From positions 2,282,853 through 2,346,852 of the forward strand of contig NZ_LMOU01000001.1 of the NCBI RefSeq assembly GCF_001423615.1: a stretch of 64,000 nucleotides of DNA. The letters run 5' to 3'. The notes beneath the pieces are model-generated. The model made no database searches, was not told where the DNA came from, and worked only from the letters and a program-made list of their open reading frames with translations. Both the position numbers and the translations under genes were made by a program. This document shows, piece after piece, positions 16,564 through 25,721 of the stretch (position 1 is the stretch's first letter; each line of letters begins with the position of its first letter). This DNA comes from Microbacterium sp. Leaf159 (lineage in GTDB: Bacteria; Actinomycetota; Actinomycetes; Actinomycetales; Microbacteriaceae).

Positions 16564-18588
16564 TCAGCGTCGTGGCCGATCATCGACCTTGACCAGCGTC
16601 CGCCCGCGGAGGGTGAACACCGCCCCATCCTCGTCGACATTGAGGTGAGGCCCGCTGTACCAGCCGCCGTTGATCCCCGGGACGACCGTCGTCACCTCGA
16701 AGGTGCGAGGGTGGATGCGGAACAGGTTCGTGTCGGAGACCCCGTAGATCACCCCTCTGGCCGCCTTCATCGCGGCGAATCCGGGAACGAGGGCAGAAAG
16801 GTCTCCCGTGTGCGCGATCGCGCGGCGCGGGCGATCGATCACCACCAGCGCGCCCTTGATCGTGAGGGCGAACAGGTACCGTCCGTGCGCGGCGAGGGCG
16901 GCGATGCCGTTCGGCGTGCCCGTCTCGACCCGCCAGAGCTCTCGTTGCGCCACCGGATCCCACGCGACGACGGTGCCCCGAGGCCCGGTCTTCTGCGCGT
17001 TGTCGCCGCCGAGATACGCGACACCGTCGACCGCGACCACGGCACGCACCAGCTGCACATCGTCGATCGGGTTGATCGCATGGGTGCTCGCGCCCGTCCG
17101 AGGGTCAAAGGTCCACAGCGAGCCACCACCCTCGGTGTCGGCCTGGGCCGCCACGAGCAGCATGCGATTGCAGTCGTCCCAGTGGGTGTCGAGCGGCCGA
17201 TTCTGCGCCGAGGGGAAGGATGCCACGCGACGGATCGGCTCTCCCGAGCGCGGGTCGTATGCCCAGATCCCCTGCGAGTTGTACTGACCGGTGTACAGCA
17301 CGCCGCCGATCACCTCGGCATCCTTCGCCTCCCCGGGCGCGCGGAGGTTGACGGCACCGCCGCGGCGCAGATCGTGGCGGGCGATTCCCCCGTTGCCACC
17401 GACATAGGCGAAGCCCGCACCGACCGCGATACCCATGCAGGTCTGCGCGCTCACGGGCGCCCCGGCCTTGCCGAGGTCGTACTCGCCTCGCACCGCACCG
17501 GCGGCGTCCAGCGCAGCGACGAAGCCATAGCCCGACACCACGACCAGTCCGTCATCCTGGGCGTCGACGCCCCAGATCTCACCGAGGTCGATCGTCACGG
17601 CAAGCTGCTCGACGGCATCATCGCCCGGCGTCCAGCGCACCACACCGGCGTCGTTCGCGCAGAAGACGTCGCCACCCAGGACGGCGAAGTTCTTGGCCGT
17701 GGTGCCGATCGACGTCACCGCGCGGTACGACCCGTGATCGGCGAGCGAGATCTCGGCGAGCTTCGACGGCTCGGTCGACCCCGCGGAAGACACGAGAAGC
17801 CGGTCCCCGGCGACAGTGAGCTCACGGATGCTGGGGTCGTTCACCATCTCGACGGGAGTGATGTCCGAGAACGACCCCGATGCACGATCGAAAGCATAGA
17901 GCGCCGCCCTGCTCGTGCCCGCTCCACCCCCGAGCGTGCTCCCGGCACCGAAGAACACCGCCTGATCGGTCGCGGCCACGGCCCGAGCGAGGGTCGCCTT
18001 CGCGTCTGGCACGCCGAGACTCGTGATCGCCCCGGACGCAGGGTCGTACTGCCACAGCGCGGGGGCGCCCGTGCCACCGCCTCCGACCGCGAACACCGTG
18101 CCGTCGGGCGAGACGGCGAGGTCGCGCACGTCGCGGTCCCCGATGCGTCCGATCGCCACCGCGGGTGAGGTGAGGTCGCTCAGATCCCAGCGATACAGGT
18201 TGTTCGTACTCGCAGCCTTCTGCAGGATGCCGGCGTAGAGCACCTTGCGCACGGGATCCACCGCGAGCGCCTGGATGCTGTGGCCGGTCGCGAGCGTCGT
18301 GGAGTGCGTGACAGTGGCCGATGCCACATCGAAGGCGAGGATGCCGGTCGGCTCGAGGTTGCGGGATCCGATGTAGCAGACGCCGTCGAGCAGCACCCCG
18401 CTCATGAGCGAGTACTGCATGATGCCGGGCCCGATCTCGGTGATCGTGGAGCCGGTGCGACCCGCCGGGAAGAGCGACGGTGCGGCGCTCGCCGACTGCC
18501 CGGACCCGACTCCCGCCGCAGCCGCGAGCAGGCCACCGGCCCCTGCGAGGAGGACGGTTCGTCTGGTCATCTTCAGTGGTTCGGGCAT
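16564..18588 (-). CDS. Tat-exported beta-propeller protein
   Basis: 674-aa secreted protein. The N-terminus has a twin-arginine motif (MTRRTVLLAGAGG) before a hydrophobic segment ending in an Ala-rich cleavage area (SASAAPS), so folded export by Tat is likely. The mature part is built of repeated blade-like units such as LYRWDLSDL, LWQYDPASG, LYAFDRASG, IWAYDPRSG and LWTFDPRTG, typical of PQQ/kelch-type propellers with about 7-14 blades. No catalytic residues are assigned. Start at 18588 has AAGGAGC 6 nt upstream. It is last in the ABC importer/dehydrogenase operon, 44 bp after the dehydrogenase; it may be an extracellular glycan or lactone-acting or binding protein. Confidence 0.82.
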   Translation of the reverse strand: MPEPLKMTRRTVLLAGAGGLLAAAAGVGSGQSASAAPSLFPAGRTGSTITEIGPGIMQYSLMSGVLLDGVCYIGSRNLEPTGILAFDVASATVTHSTTLATGHSIQALAVDPVRKVLYAGILQKAASTNNLYRWDLSDLTSPAVAIGRIGDRDVRDLAVSPDGTVFAVGGGGTGAPALWQYDPASGAITSLGVPDAKATLARAVAATDQAVFFGAGSTLGGGAGTSRAALYAFDRASGSFSDITPVEMVNDPSIRELTVAGDRLLVSSAGSTEPSKLAEISLADHGSYRAVTSIGTTAKNFAVLGGDVFCANDAGVVRWTPGDDAVEQLAVTIDLGEIWGVDAQDDGLVVVSGYGFVAALDAAGAVRGEYDLGKAGAPVSAQTCMGIAVGAGFAYVGGNGGIARHDLRRGGAVNLRAPGEAKDAEVIGGVLYTGQYNSQGIWAYDPRSGEPIRRVASFPSAQNRPLDTHWDDCNRMLLVAAQADTEGGGSLWTFDPRTGASTHAINPIDDVQLVRAVVAVDGVAYLGGDNAQKTGPRGTVVAWDPVAQRELWRVETGTPNGIAALAAHGRYLFALTIKGALVVIDRPRRAIAHTGDLSALVPGFAAMKAARGVIYGVSDTNLFRIHPRTFEVTTVVPGINGGWYSGPHLNVDEDGAVFTLRGRTLVKVDDRPRR

Positions 18589-18632
18589 GAGGGCTCCTTG
18601 CTTCGTCGTCGAATGATGGGGAGGACGTCAGG

Positions 18633-19640
18633 TCAGGCGGTGATGGCGAGCAGCTCGGGCTCGACCTCGTGCGCGAGCGGCTCGCCCCGCGAGATCCGGT
18701 GCAGCTCGTCGAGCATGACTCCCGACAGCCGCTCGAGTTCGACCCCGTACGACCCCGCGATGTGCGGGGTGAGCAGCGCATGCTCGGACGTGTAGAGCGG
18801 GTGGTCCGGCTCGAGGATCCACGGCACGGTCACGTCGAGGATCGCGAACAGCTCACCCGCGAGCACCCTGCGCGTCAGAGCATCCTGATCGACGATCTCT
18901 CCGCGCGCGGTGTTCACGAGGGTCGCGCCACGCGGCATGGAGGCGATGCCGGCGGCATCCACCAGATCGATCGTCGAGGGCAGCGACGGTGCATGCACCG
19001 AGACGACGCGGCTCGTGCGCAGCAGCTCGTCGAGGGCGACCGGGGTGACTCCGAGCTCCGCGGCATCGGCCTCGGTCAGATACGGGTCGTAGACCACGAC
19101 CTCGAACGCATAGGCCCTGAGCATCCCGATGACGATGCGGCCGATCTTCGACGCACCGATGATCCCGACGCGCTGACCATAGTTGCCGAGCCCGGGGAAC
19201 GATGCCTCGATGTCGAATTCGTCCTGCACCTGGCGGTAGTGGCGGGCGATCGGGAGCACCTGCTTGCCCGCCAGCACGATCATCGCGACGGCGAACTCGG
19301 CGACGGGCACGGCGTTGGCACCGGCGGCCGAGCTCACCCGCACCCCGCGCTCGAGAACTGCGGGGTCGAGGTAGGGCTTCACGGTTCCCGCCGCGTGCAG
19401 CACCGCTTCGAGTCGAGGTGCCGCGTCGAGCGCGGCGGTGTCGATGCGCGGTGCACCCCAGCCCGTCACGAGCACCTCGACCCGAGCGAGGACCGAACGG
19501 GCATGGTCGGAGGTGTACTCGGTCAGGATGCCGGCGATGTCGGCCGCAGCGGCGTACTCGCGCATGACCCTCTCGGGGAACACGCGACCCCTCACGGAGT
19601 CGGACATGGCGAAGGCGATGACCGGGCGCCGCACGCTCAC
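18633..19640 (-). CDS. D-2-hydroxyacid dehydrogenase family protein
   Basis: 335-aa NAD-dependent enzyme. The Rossmann loop is GIIGASKIGRIVIG followed by acidic VYDPY, with the catalytic Arg in NTARGEIVD and the His in LLTPHIAGS. It would interconvert a 2-hydroxyacid and a 2-oxoacid. The GTG at 19640 is chosen because it overlaps the stop of the upstream permease (GTGA); a longer in-frame reading exists but overlaps the permease gene. Membership of a sugar-importer operon suggests it oxidises or reduces an acid derived from the imported compound (for example a sugar acid). Confidence 0.88.
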   Translation of the reverse strand: MSVRRPVIAFAMSDSVRGRVFPERVMREYAAAADIAGILTEYTSDHARSVLARVEVLVTGWGAPRIDTAALDAAPRLEAVLHAAGTVKPYLDPAVLERGVRVSSAAGANAVPVAEFAVAMIVLAGKQVLPIARHYRQVQDEFDIEASFPGLGNYGQRVGIIGASKIGRIVIGMLRAYAFEVVVYDPYLTEADAAELGVTPVALDELLRTSRVVSVHAPSLPSTIDLVDAAGIASMPRGATLVNTARGEIVDQDALTRRVLAGELFAILDVTVPWILEPDHPLYTSEHALLTPHIAGSYGVELERLSGVMLDELHRISRGEPLAHEVEPELLAITA

Positions 19641-20548
19641 TTGACGCTTCCCGCCGACAGGCCCGATCGCCAGAACCGCTGCAGCATCACGAACGCGAGG
19701 ATCAGGGGGAGCACCGAGACGAACGATCCGGCGATCACGAGCGTCGAGAACTCGGGGTTCTGCTGCACCTGGCTCTGCCACAGCGCGATGCCGACGCTGG
19801 AGGGGAACAGATCGCGGTTCTGCAGCATGATCAGCGGGAGCATGAAGTTGTTCCAGATGCCCACGAACTGGAAGAGGGCGATCGTGACGAATCCGGGGAC
19901 GAGCATCGGCATCCCGACCTGCAGGAAGCTGCGGATGGGACCGGCGCCGTCGACCCTCGCGGCCTCGAGGGTCTCGGCCGGCAGATAGCCCGACGAGAAC
20001 ACCCGCGCGAGGTAGACGCTGAAGGGGTTGCAGAGCGTCGGGATGAGCACCGCCCAGATCGTGTTGGTGAGTCCGATCGAGGCCGCGAGCAGGTAGAGCG
20101 GGATCACGGTGGCGGTGTTCGGGATCAGGACTCCCACGAGCACCGAGGCGTACAGCCCCCGCTTGCCGCGGAACTCGAACTTGTCGAACGCGTACCCGGC
20201 CATGAGCGAGACGAATCCGCCGACGACGGCTCCGATCCCCGCGTAGAGGATGCTGTTCCCGAGCCAGCGGAGGAAGATCCCGTCGTCCTGCGCGAGCAGG
20301 CGCTGCAGGTTGACGATCAGGTCGGTGCCGAAGGCGAACGCGTTGCCCGAATAGAGGTCGCCGGCATCCTTTGTCGCCGCGAACACCAGCCAGAGCAGCG
20401 GCAGCACCATGTAGGCGGAACCGAGCACCAGCAGTCCGTTGACTCCGACCTTCGCGGCCGTGCGGCGGGAGGGTCGTGGCGAGCGCGAGCGCACCGGCTT
20501 CACGGGGGTGGACGTCTGGGACGTCGGGCGATCGATCACGGCGGTCAT
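19637..20548 (-). CDS. Carbohydrate ABC transporter permease (MalG-type)
   Basis: 303-aa inner-membrane permease with six helices. After a basic Arg/Ser/Pro-rich N-terminus it has LPLLWLVFAATKD and the EAA loop ETLEAARVDGAGPIRSFLQVGMP, contact site for the ATPase. Start at 20548 has GAAGGAG upstream and its ATG overlaps the stop of the MalF-type gene (ATGA). Partner ATPase is absent here; a shared MsmX-type ATPase elsewhere is expected for such CUT1 systems. Confidence 0.93.
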   Translation of the reverse strand: MTAVIDRPTSQTSTPVKPVRSRSPRPSRRTAAKVGVNGLLVLGSAYMVLPLLWLVFAATKDAGDLYSGNAFAFGTDLIVNLQRLLAQDDGIFLRWLGNSILYAGIGAVVGGFVSLMAGYAFDKFEFRGKRGLYASVLVGVLIPNTATVIPLYLLAASIGLTNTIWAVLIPTLCNPFSVYLARVFSSGYLPAETLEAARVDGAGPIRSFLQVGMPMLVPGFVTIALFQFVGIWNNFMLPLIMLQNRDLFPSSVGIALWQSQVQQNPEFSTLVIAGSFVSVLPLILAFVMLQRFWRSGLSAGSVK

Positions 20549-21474
20549 CGCGTCGGCTCCTTCGAGGTGAATCGGGTGACGACCCACGACAGCAGGCCGG
20601 CGAGCAGGGCGAGGATGATCGAGGCGGCGGCCGCCTGCGGGAGGTCGTTGCGGTTGAACGCCGCGTCGTAGGCCCACATGTTCGGCACCCAGGTGCTGGT
20701 CACCGCCGTCGTCGCAGAGGACAGGATCTTCGGCTCGGTGAACAGCTGCAGCGAGCCGATCACGGTGAAGAGCAGCGCGACGCCGAGGGCCGGCCAGACG
20801 AGGGGCGTCTTGATCGACAGTGCGGTGCGGATCTCGCCCGCGCCGTCGACCTTCGCCGCTTCGAGGATCTCGCGGGGCACCGCCTGCAGCGCCGTGAAGA
20901 GGATGATGACGTTGTATCCGGCCCACTCCCACACTGCGATGTTGACCATCGAGGGGAGCACGAGCTGCACCGAGAGGAAGTCGATCCCGATGCCGCCTGA
21001 TTCGAGAGCCTTGACGATCGGGCTGACTCCCGGCGTGTAGAGATAGGCCCAGATCAGCGCGGCGATCACACCCGGAACAGCGTGCGGCAGGAACAGCAGC
21101 AGCTGGAACGCGCGCTTGGCGTAGGCGACCGCCGAGTCGAGCAGCAGCGCGAGCACGAGCGCGAACGCCAGCAGAGTCGGCACGTAGAGCAGGCAGTAGA
21201 TCGCCAGCCGCCCGAAGCCGTCGGTGAAGGTGGTGTCGCTCAGCACCTCGAGGTAGTTGCCGAGTCCGACGAACTCGACCGTCGCCCCGCCGAATCCGAG
21301 TCCGCTGCGTCGCTCGGCGAAGAGGCTCATTCCGATCGCGTAGATCACCGGGGCGATCATCGTGAGAGCGAACAGCACGAAGAAGGGGATCAGGAACACG
21401 GATGCGGTGCGTCCGCCCGTTCCCGGAATCGTCTTCCTGCGGGTGCGCCTCGTGGCGGGTGCCTGAGTCGTCAT
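20545..21474 (-). CDS. Carbohydrate ABC transporter permease (MalF-type)
   Basis: 309-aa CUT1 permease with six membrane helices (first ASVFLIPFFVLFALTMIAP) and the EAA loop EILEAAKVDGAGEIRTALSIKTP. It pairs with the MalG-type permease to form the import channel. ATG at 21474 preceded by AAGGAC. A 65-bp gap with a strong hairpin separates it from the binding-protein gene, which usually means the latter is made in excess. Confidence 0.93.
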   Translation of the reverse strand: MTTQAPATRRTRRKTIPGTGGRTASVFLIPFFVLFALTMIAPVIYAIGMSLFAERRSGLGFGGATVEFVGLGNYLEVLSDTTFTDGFGRLAIYCLLYVPTLLAFALVLALLLDSAVAYAKRAFQLLLFLPHAVPGVIAALIWAYLYTPGVSPIVKALESGGIGIDFLSVQLVLPSMVNIAVWEWAGYNVIILFTALQAVPREILEAAKVDGAGEIRTALSIKTPLVWPALGVALLFTVIGSLQLFTEPKILSSATTAVTSTWVPNMWAYDAAFNRNDLPQAAAASIILALLAGLLSWVVTRFTSKEPTR

Positions 21475-21495
21475 GGTCTGTGTCCTTCGATCCGG

Positions 21496-21532
21496 ACCGT
21501 CGGGCGGTGCGTCTTCGCGCCCGCCCGACGGT
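21496..21532 (-). terminator. Attenuating hairpin between binding protein and permease genes
   Basis: Perfect 12-bp stem (ACCGTCGGGCGG 21496-21507 with CCGCCCGACGGT 21521-21532) and 13-nt loop lies between the solute-binding protein stop and the permease start. Likely partial terminator or RNA-stabilising stem that raises the binding protein to permease ratio. Confidence 0.6.
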
Positions 21533-21539
21533 GCATCGG

Positions 21540-22835
21540 CTATTCCTTGATGTCGAGGCCGAGCTTCTCGAGCCCGCTGACCGTGGCCTTCTGGGTCGAG
21601 CTCAGCGCATCGCTCAGCGTCGGCGAGGCCGTGACGGAGTCTTTGAGCGCCGTCGCGGTGAGGTCGTACTTCGGTCCCCAGGCCCACGGGCCGAGGTCAG
21701 CGGACGCCTCGTCGAAGACCTCGTAGATGTCGTTCGCGTAGTAGTCGGTCGGCGCGACGGACGCGGCGACGTCATTGAGTCCGGGATACGCCAGGTACGC
21801 GGTGCCCACGGCGCCTCGCGCCTCGATCGCCTCGGGAGACGTGACGAGCCACTCGAGGAAGACCGCTGCCGCTGCCGCGTTGTCGGAGTTCTCGGGGATC
21901 GCGAAACTCGTGCCGCCGCTCAGCGCTCCGCTGGGCTCGCCATCCCACGACGGCGGGGCGGCGGCGATCCACTTGCCTGCCTGGCCCGACGCCTCGGTGC
22001 GGGTCTTCAGCGCAGATGCGCTCCATGATCCGCCGACCCACGCGTTGACCACTCCGCTGTTCAGATCGGCGGTCCATTCGTCGCTGAAGCCGAGCTGCTT
22101 CTTGACCAGGTCCTCGTCGATCAGACGCTGCCAGTAGTCGGCGACCTCCTGCGACTCCTCGTCATCGACGGCGACCTTCCAGCTGTCGTCCTCGACGCTG
22201 AACCACTCGGCTCCCGCCTGCCACGACATCGGTGCGAGCTGCGGCTCGTTCGTGAAGAAGCTCGTGAGGTAGGCGTCGGGGTTGACGGCCTTGACGGCGC
22301 GGGCCGCCTCTTCGAATTCGTCCCACGTCGTGGGCACGTCGACACCCGCGGCCTCGAGCACGTCCTGTCGGTACCAGATGACCATCGGCGGGGCGTCGTA
22401 CGGCAGGGCGTAGGCCGCGTCGCCGAACGACACGAGGTTGCGCACCTGCTCGTCGTACTCGCCCAGCACGTCACCCGACACCAGTTCGTCGACGGGTGCG
22501 AGCTGCTCCGCCGCCACGAATCCGGGAAGCCGGTCGTACTCGATTCCGACGACGTCGGGTCCGCTGCCGGATTCGATGGCTGCGGAGAGCTTCGTGTATC
22601 CGCCGTTCGCCCCGTTCGGGATCTCCTCGAAGGTGACCGTGATGTCGTCCTGGCTCGCGTTGAAGGCGGCGGCGACGTCGGACATGCCGCTCAGGAACGA
22701 CCAGAAGGTGACCTCACCCTTCGGGGTCTCTGTCGTCACCGGCTCGGCTGCCGGACCGCCGGCAGCGCATCCCGCGACGAGGACGGAAGTGGCGGCCAGA
22801 GCCACCACAGAGAGGGAAGTTCGATGCAGGGACAT
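21540..22835 (-). CDS. Extracellular solute-binding lipoprotein, CUT1 sugar ABC importer
   Basis: 431-aa family 1 sugar-binding protein. Lipoprotein signal peptide with lipobox LVAGC (Cys at about residue 23) anchors it outside the membrane. The body shows EVTFWSFLSGMSDVAAAFN and YALPYDAPPMVIWYRQDVLEAAGVDVP, usual in MalE-like proteins. RBS AAAGGAG. First gene of the importer operon, 100 bp after the regulator gene and behind a TGTT-type direct repeat. Confidence 0.94.
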   Translation of the reverse strand: MSLHRTSLSVVALAATSVLVAGCAAGGPAAEPVTTETPKGEVTFWSFLSGMSDVAAAFNASQDDITVTFEEIPNGANGGYTKLSAAIESGSGPDVVGIEYDRLPGFVAAEQLAPVDELVSGDVLGEYDEQVRNLVSFGDAAYALPYDAPPMVIWYRQDVLEAAGVDVPTTWDEFEEAARAVKAVNPDAYLTSFFTNEPQLAPMSWQAGAEWFSVEDDSWKVAVDDEESQEVADYWQRLIDEDLVKKQLGFSDEWTADLNSGVVNAWVGGSWSASALKTRTEASGQAGKWIAAAPPSWDGEPSGALSGGTSFAIPENSDNAAAAAVFLEWLVTSPEAIEARGAVGTAYLAYPGLNDVAASVAPTDYYANDIYEVFDEASADLGPWAWGPKYDLTATALKDSVTASPTLSDALSSTQKATVSGLEKLGLDIKE

Positions 22836-22914
22836 CGCGGGTTCTCCTTTGAATCGTTGACCGTGCGAGTTCGATCATTCGTCACGCGGCACGATTCACC
22901 AACCGAAGAGGCCG

Positions 22915-22934
22915 ATTTACAACAAAACCTAACA
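22915..22934 (-). promoter_or_regulatory. Direct-repeat operator candidate before the importer operon
   Basis: On the minus strand TGTTAGGTTT TGTTGTAAAT forms two TGTT-initiated 10-bp units, matching the pattern of TGTTGGATT repeats at 24051-24070 before the regulator gene. Likely binding site of the DeoR-type HTH regulator upstream. Confidence 0.5.
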
Positions 22935-22935
22935 A

Positions 22936-24027
22936 TCAGGACATGCGGACCGTCGACTCACGCACCACCAGCGCGGGCAGCAGAGCCATCCGCACGGACG
23001 TGTGGGCCGCGCCAGACGGCTGCTTCAGCCGGTCCACGCAGAGGCGGAGAGCCGCATGACCGAGCTCATGCTTCGGTGGCGCTACCGCGGTGAGGGGAAC
23101 CGTCGCGAAACCGGCGACCTCGTCGTCATACGCCACGACCGCGAAGTCGTGCGGCACCCGCAGCCCCCTCTCGAGCACGAGATCGAGGAACGCCATCGCG
23201 TCGGCATCGCCGAGCAGGATCGCGGCCGTGATCCCCTCCGCGAGGCAGTCGTCGAGGAGCGCGCCCAGTTCGACGATGTTCGCGTTGTCGCCGATCTGCG
23301 GATGCGAGAGATCTCGCCGCAGTGCCCGCGCTGCGCCCGGATCGAGGGCGCCCATCGCGCGTCGGAACCCGGCGTCGAGTCCCGCCACCGTCGCTGCGGG
23401 GCGCGCAGCGAGCGCGATTCCGAGATGCCCCTGCTCGGCGAGATGGCGCACTGCGACCTCGGCGCCATGCGCATGGTCGGTGCGGACCCACTCGAGCTTT
23501 CCGGCGAGCGGGTCGTCGACCGACCTCTCGACCATCACCACGGGAAGGGCCACCTCCGACAGCATCCGCTGCAGAGGGGAGTCCCGGGCGAGGGTGGCCT
23601 GGGGCGTGATCATCAGAGCATCCACCCCGCTCGCGATCAGTCGCTCGGCTTGACGCAGCTCCTCCTGCTCGGAGTAGTTCGATGCGCCGACCACGAGGCG
23701 GCAGTTCGACTCGTGAGCCGCCTGGCTCGCGCCGCGGATCACTTCGGGGAAGTAGTACCGAGTGGTCGGGACGATCATTCCGATCGTCGCCACCGGCCTC
23801 GGCCGGATGGCACCCTGCTCGGCGTCCCGGGACTGCTGCTGCGCCACCGCGGGAGAGATCGCCCCGCCATGCACCTTGACGAGCAGCCCGCGCTCCTCGA
23901 GGGTGACGAGGTCACGCCACAGAGTCATGGTCGTCACGCCGAGGCGTGCGGCGAGGGCCGTGCTCGACAGCGAGCCACGCATCTCGAGTTCGCGCAGGAT
24001 CGCATCGTGACGCGCTGCGGCGGGCAT
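22936..24027 (-). CDS. Transcriptional regulator: DeoR-type HTH with LacI-type sensor domain
   Basis: About 363 aa. An N-terminal DeoR/winged-HTH (RHDAILRELEMRGSLSSTAL, then LGVTTMTLWRDLVTLEERGLL and KVHGGA) is fused to a periplasmic-binding-protein-like domain (TIGMIVPTTRYYFPEVIRGA, then DFAVVAYDDEVAGFATVPLTAV), as in other hybrid sugar regulators. ATG at 24027 has GGAGG upstream; the longer TTG reading at 24057 lacks a site. It precedes the importer operon on the same strand, so it should respond to the imported sugar. Confidence 0.88.
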   Translation of the reverse strand: MPAAARHDAILRELEMRGSLSSTALAARLGVTTMTLWRDLVTLEERGLLVKVHGGAISPAVAQQQSRDAEQGAIRPRPVATIGMIVPTTRYYFPEVIRGASQAAHESNCRLVVGASNYSEQEELRQAERLIASGVDALMITPQATLARDSPLQRMLSEVALPVVMVERSVDDPLAGKLEWVRTDHAHGAEVAVRHLAEQGHLGIALAARPAATVAGLDAGFRRAMGALDPGAARALRRDLSHPQIGDNANIVELGALLDDCLAEGITAAILLGDADAMAFLDLVLERGLRVPHDFAVVAYDDEVAGFATVPLTAVAPPKHELGHAALRLCVDRLKQPSGAAHTSVRMALLPALVVRESTVRMS

Positions 24028-24050
24028 CGTTCCTCCGTCGGGGATCCTCG

Positions 24051-24070
24051 AATCCAACAGAATCCAACAT
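24051..24070 (-). promoter_or_regulatory. Tandem AATCCAACA direct repeat before the regulator gene
   Basis: AATCCAACA occurs twice in register at 10 bp, one helical turn (minus strand TGTTGGATT). It ends 24 bp before the regulator start codon and resembles the repeat at 22915-22934, so it may mediate autoregulation. Confidence 0.6.
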
Positions 24071-24109
24071 AGCCGGGGTCGGGCTGGGGATCGGGGCGAG
24101 ACCGATCGC

Positions 24110-25570
24110 TTACCGCAGCCCGAGCGGACCGAGCACGATGCGCTGGCGCGTGCGCACCCAGATCACACCGTCTTCTCGCCGCTCGGCACGGGTGGCGAAC
24201 CGATAGCGATACGACACGGCCCGCACCCACCGAGGCGGTTCACCGTCGAACGGGTCTCTGCGCAACAGGGCGAGCGTCGGAGCATCTGCCTCGAGCAATC
24301 GCAGCAGGAAGACCGTGAACCAGTCGTCGAGGGAGCGCCCGAGCGGCAGGAACCACATCAGCCAGTCGAGGCGCAGGTGGTACGGCGCGAATTGGCGCGG
24401 GATGCGGCGCACATCGCCCGGCTTGCCCGTGAACTCGTACTCCTGCCAGAGCAGGCCGTCGTCATCCACCGACCCCTCGACCACGATCTCGACCCGCTCC
24501 TTCGTGACAGTGCCGAAGGCGCCATACGCGTTGGCGAGCTGCCAGCGGTTGAAGCTCGCGTTCATCGCCTGGCGCCGCGCGAAGAGGTTGCGCAGCGCCG
24601 GCCAGCTCACCACGAGGTACAGCAGCGCCACCGCCGCGGTGATCACGAACCAGTACAGCGGGATGCCGGGCCACGGCACCTCGCCGGCTGTCACGCTCCC
24701 GATGCCCGGCAGCCCGATCGCCGAGAACGCGATCACGATCGTCACCCAGTTCAACCACGCGAAGTTGCCCGTCGCGACGAGCCACACCTGCGTCGCAATC
24801 ATGATCGCCGCAGCCACGACCCCGACGATCTGCGGCACCGGCCCCGGCACCCACGCCGACAGGAGCGGCGCGAACACGAAGAACGGCACCACGAGCTGCG
24901 CGAAATGATTGCCGATGACCTCGCCCCGATGCACCCAGCGCGGCAGCAGGTGGGCCTGCCTGCTGAGCGGCCCGGGCATCGGCTGCGTCTCGTGGTGATA
25001 GGTGAGGGCCGTGAGGTCGCGCCACTCCTGTCCGCCACGGATCTTGATCATCCCGGCGCCGAACTCCACGCGGAACAGCAGCCACCAGAACAGCACGATC
25101 ACGATGGTCGGCGGCGGTTGGTCGTTCGAGCCGAGGAAGGCGGCGAGGAACCCCGCCTCGAGCAGCAGCATCTCCCACCCGAACGAATAGAACGTCTGCC
25201 CGATGCTGACGATGGACATGTACCCGAGCCACAGTGCCAGGAAGCACAGCATCGGCACCCACGGCGGCCCCCACTGCGGGATGCCGAGGACGAGCACGGC
25301 CGAGAGCGCGATCCCCGCCCCACACAACAGCACGAGTCGTCTGTCCGAATACCGGATGCGGAGGAACAGGGTCGGATGCAGCATCCGCCGTCGTTCCTTC
25401 TTCTCGGCGATCCACTCGAGCAGCACCGGAGCAGGCAGCAGCCCGCGCTCGCCGAGGAGCGGGCGGAACTGATTCAGCGTCGAGAGGAACGCGACGAGAT
25501 ACAGCGCCGCGACGCCCCGCTGCAGGACCTCGCGGGCGAACCCGAAGTCGACCGCCGCGAACCCGTCCAC
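24110..25570 (-). CDS. Lipase maturation factor family protein (LMF1-like)
   Basis: 486-aa polytopic protein. Features of LMF1-like proteins: repeated hydrophobic helices, GQTFYSFGWEMLLLEAGFLAAFLG, the RVEFGAGMIKIRGGQEWRDLTALTYHHETQP-type motif and a C-terminal soluble region containing FGTVTKERVEIVVEGS and the RFATRAERRE end. Bacterial members are of unknown role; the eukaryotic homologue assists lipase folding in the ER. It stands 83 bp upstream of the regulator on the same strand, so cotranscription is possible but unsupported. Confidence 0.85.
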   Translation of the reverse strand: MDGFAAVDFGFAREVLQRGVAALYLVAFLSTLNQFRPLLGERGLLPAPVLLEWIAEKKERRRMLHPTLFLRIRYSDRRLVLLCGAGIALSAVLVLGIPQWGPPWVPMLCFLALWLGYMSIVSIGQTFYSFGWEMLLLEAGFLAAFLGSNDQPPPTIVIVLFWWLLFRVEFGAGMIKIRGGQEWRDLTALTYHHETQPMPGPLSRQAHLLPRWVHRGEVIGNHFAQLVVPFFVFAPLLSAWVPGPVPQIVGVVAAAIMIATQVWLVATGNFAWLNWVTIVIAFSAIGLPGIGSVTAGEVPWPGIPLYWFVITAAVALLYLVVSWPALRNLFARRQAMNASFNRWQLANAYGAFGTVTKERVEIVVEGSVDDDGLLWQEYEFTGKPGDVRRIPRQFAPYHLRLDWLMWFLPLGRSLDDWFTVFLLRLLEADAPTLALLRRDPFDGEPPRWVRAVSYRYRFATRAERREDGVIWVRTRQRIVLGPLGLR

Positions 25571-25721
25571 GGCGACAGGCTACGCCCGGGTCGGGTCACT
25601 CGCGGAGGGGGTTGCGCCCGGCGACGCTGCGCCCCGGGAGGAGAACCACCGCACGGGAGGAGGAATCCCGACGGACCCTCCTTCCCAGGCGCAGTTCTCT
25701 TCCCGGGGCGACAGGTCAGAG

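Noticed and set aside
18633..19781. Longer N-terminus for the D-2-hydroxyacid dehydrogenase
   Set aside because: The extension overlaps the permease gene and lacks domain features; the GTG at 19640 overlaps the permease stop and gives normal family length.
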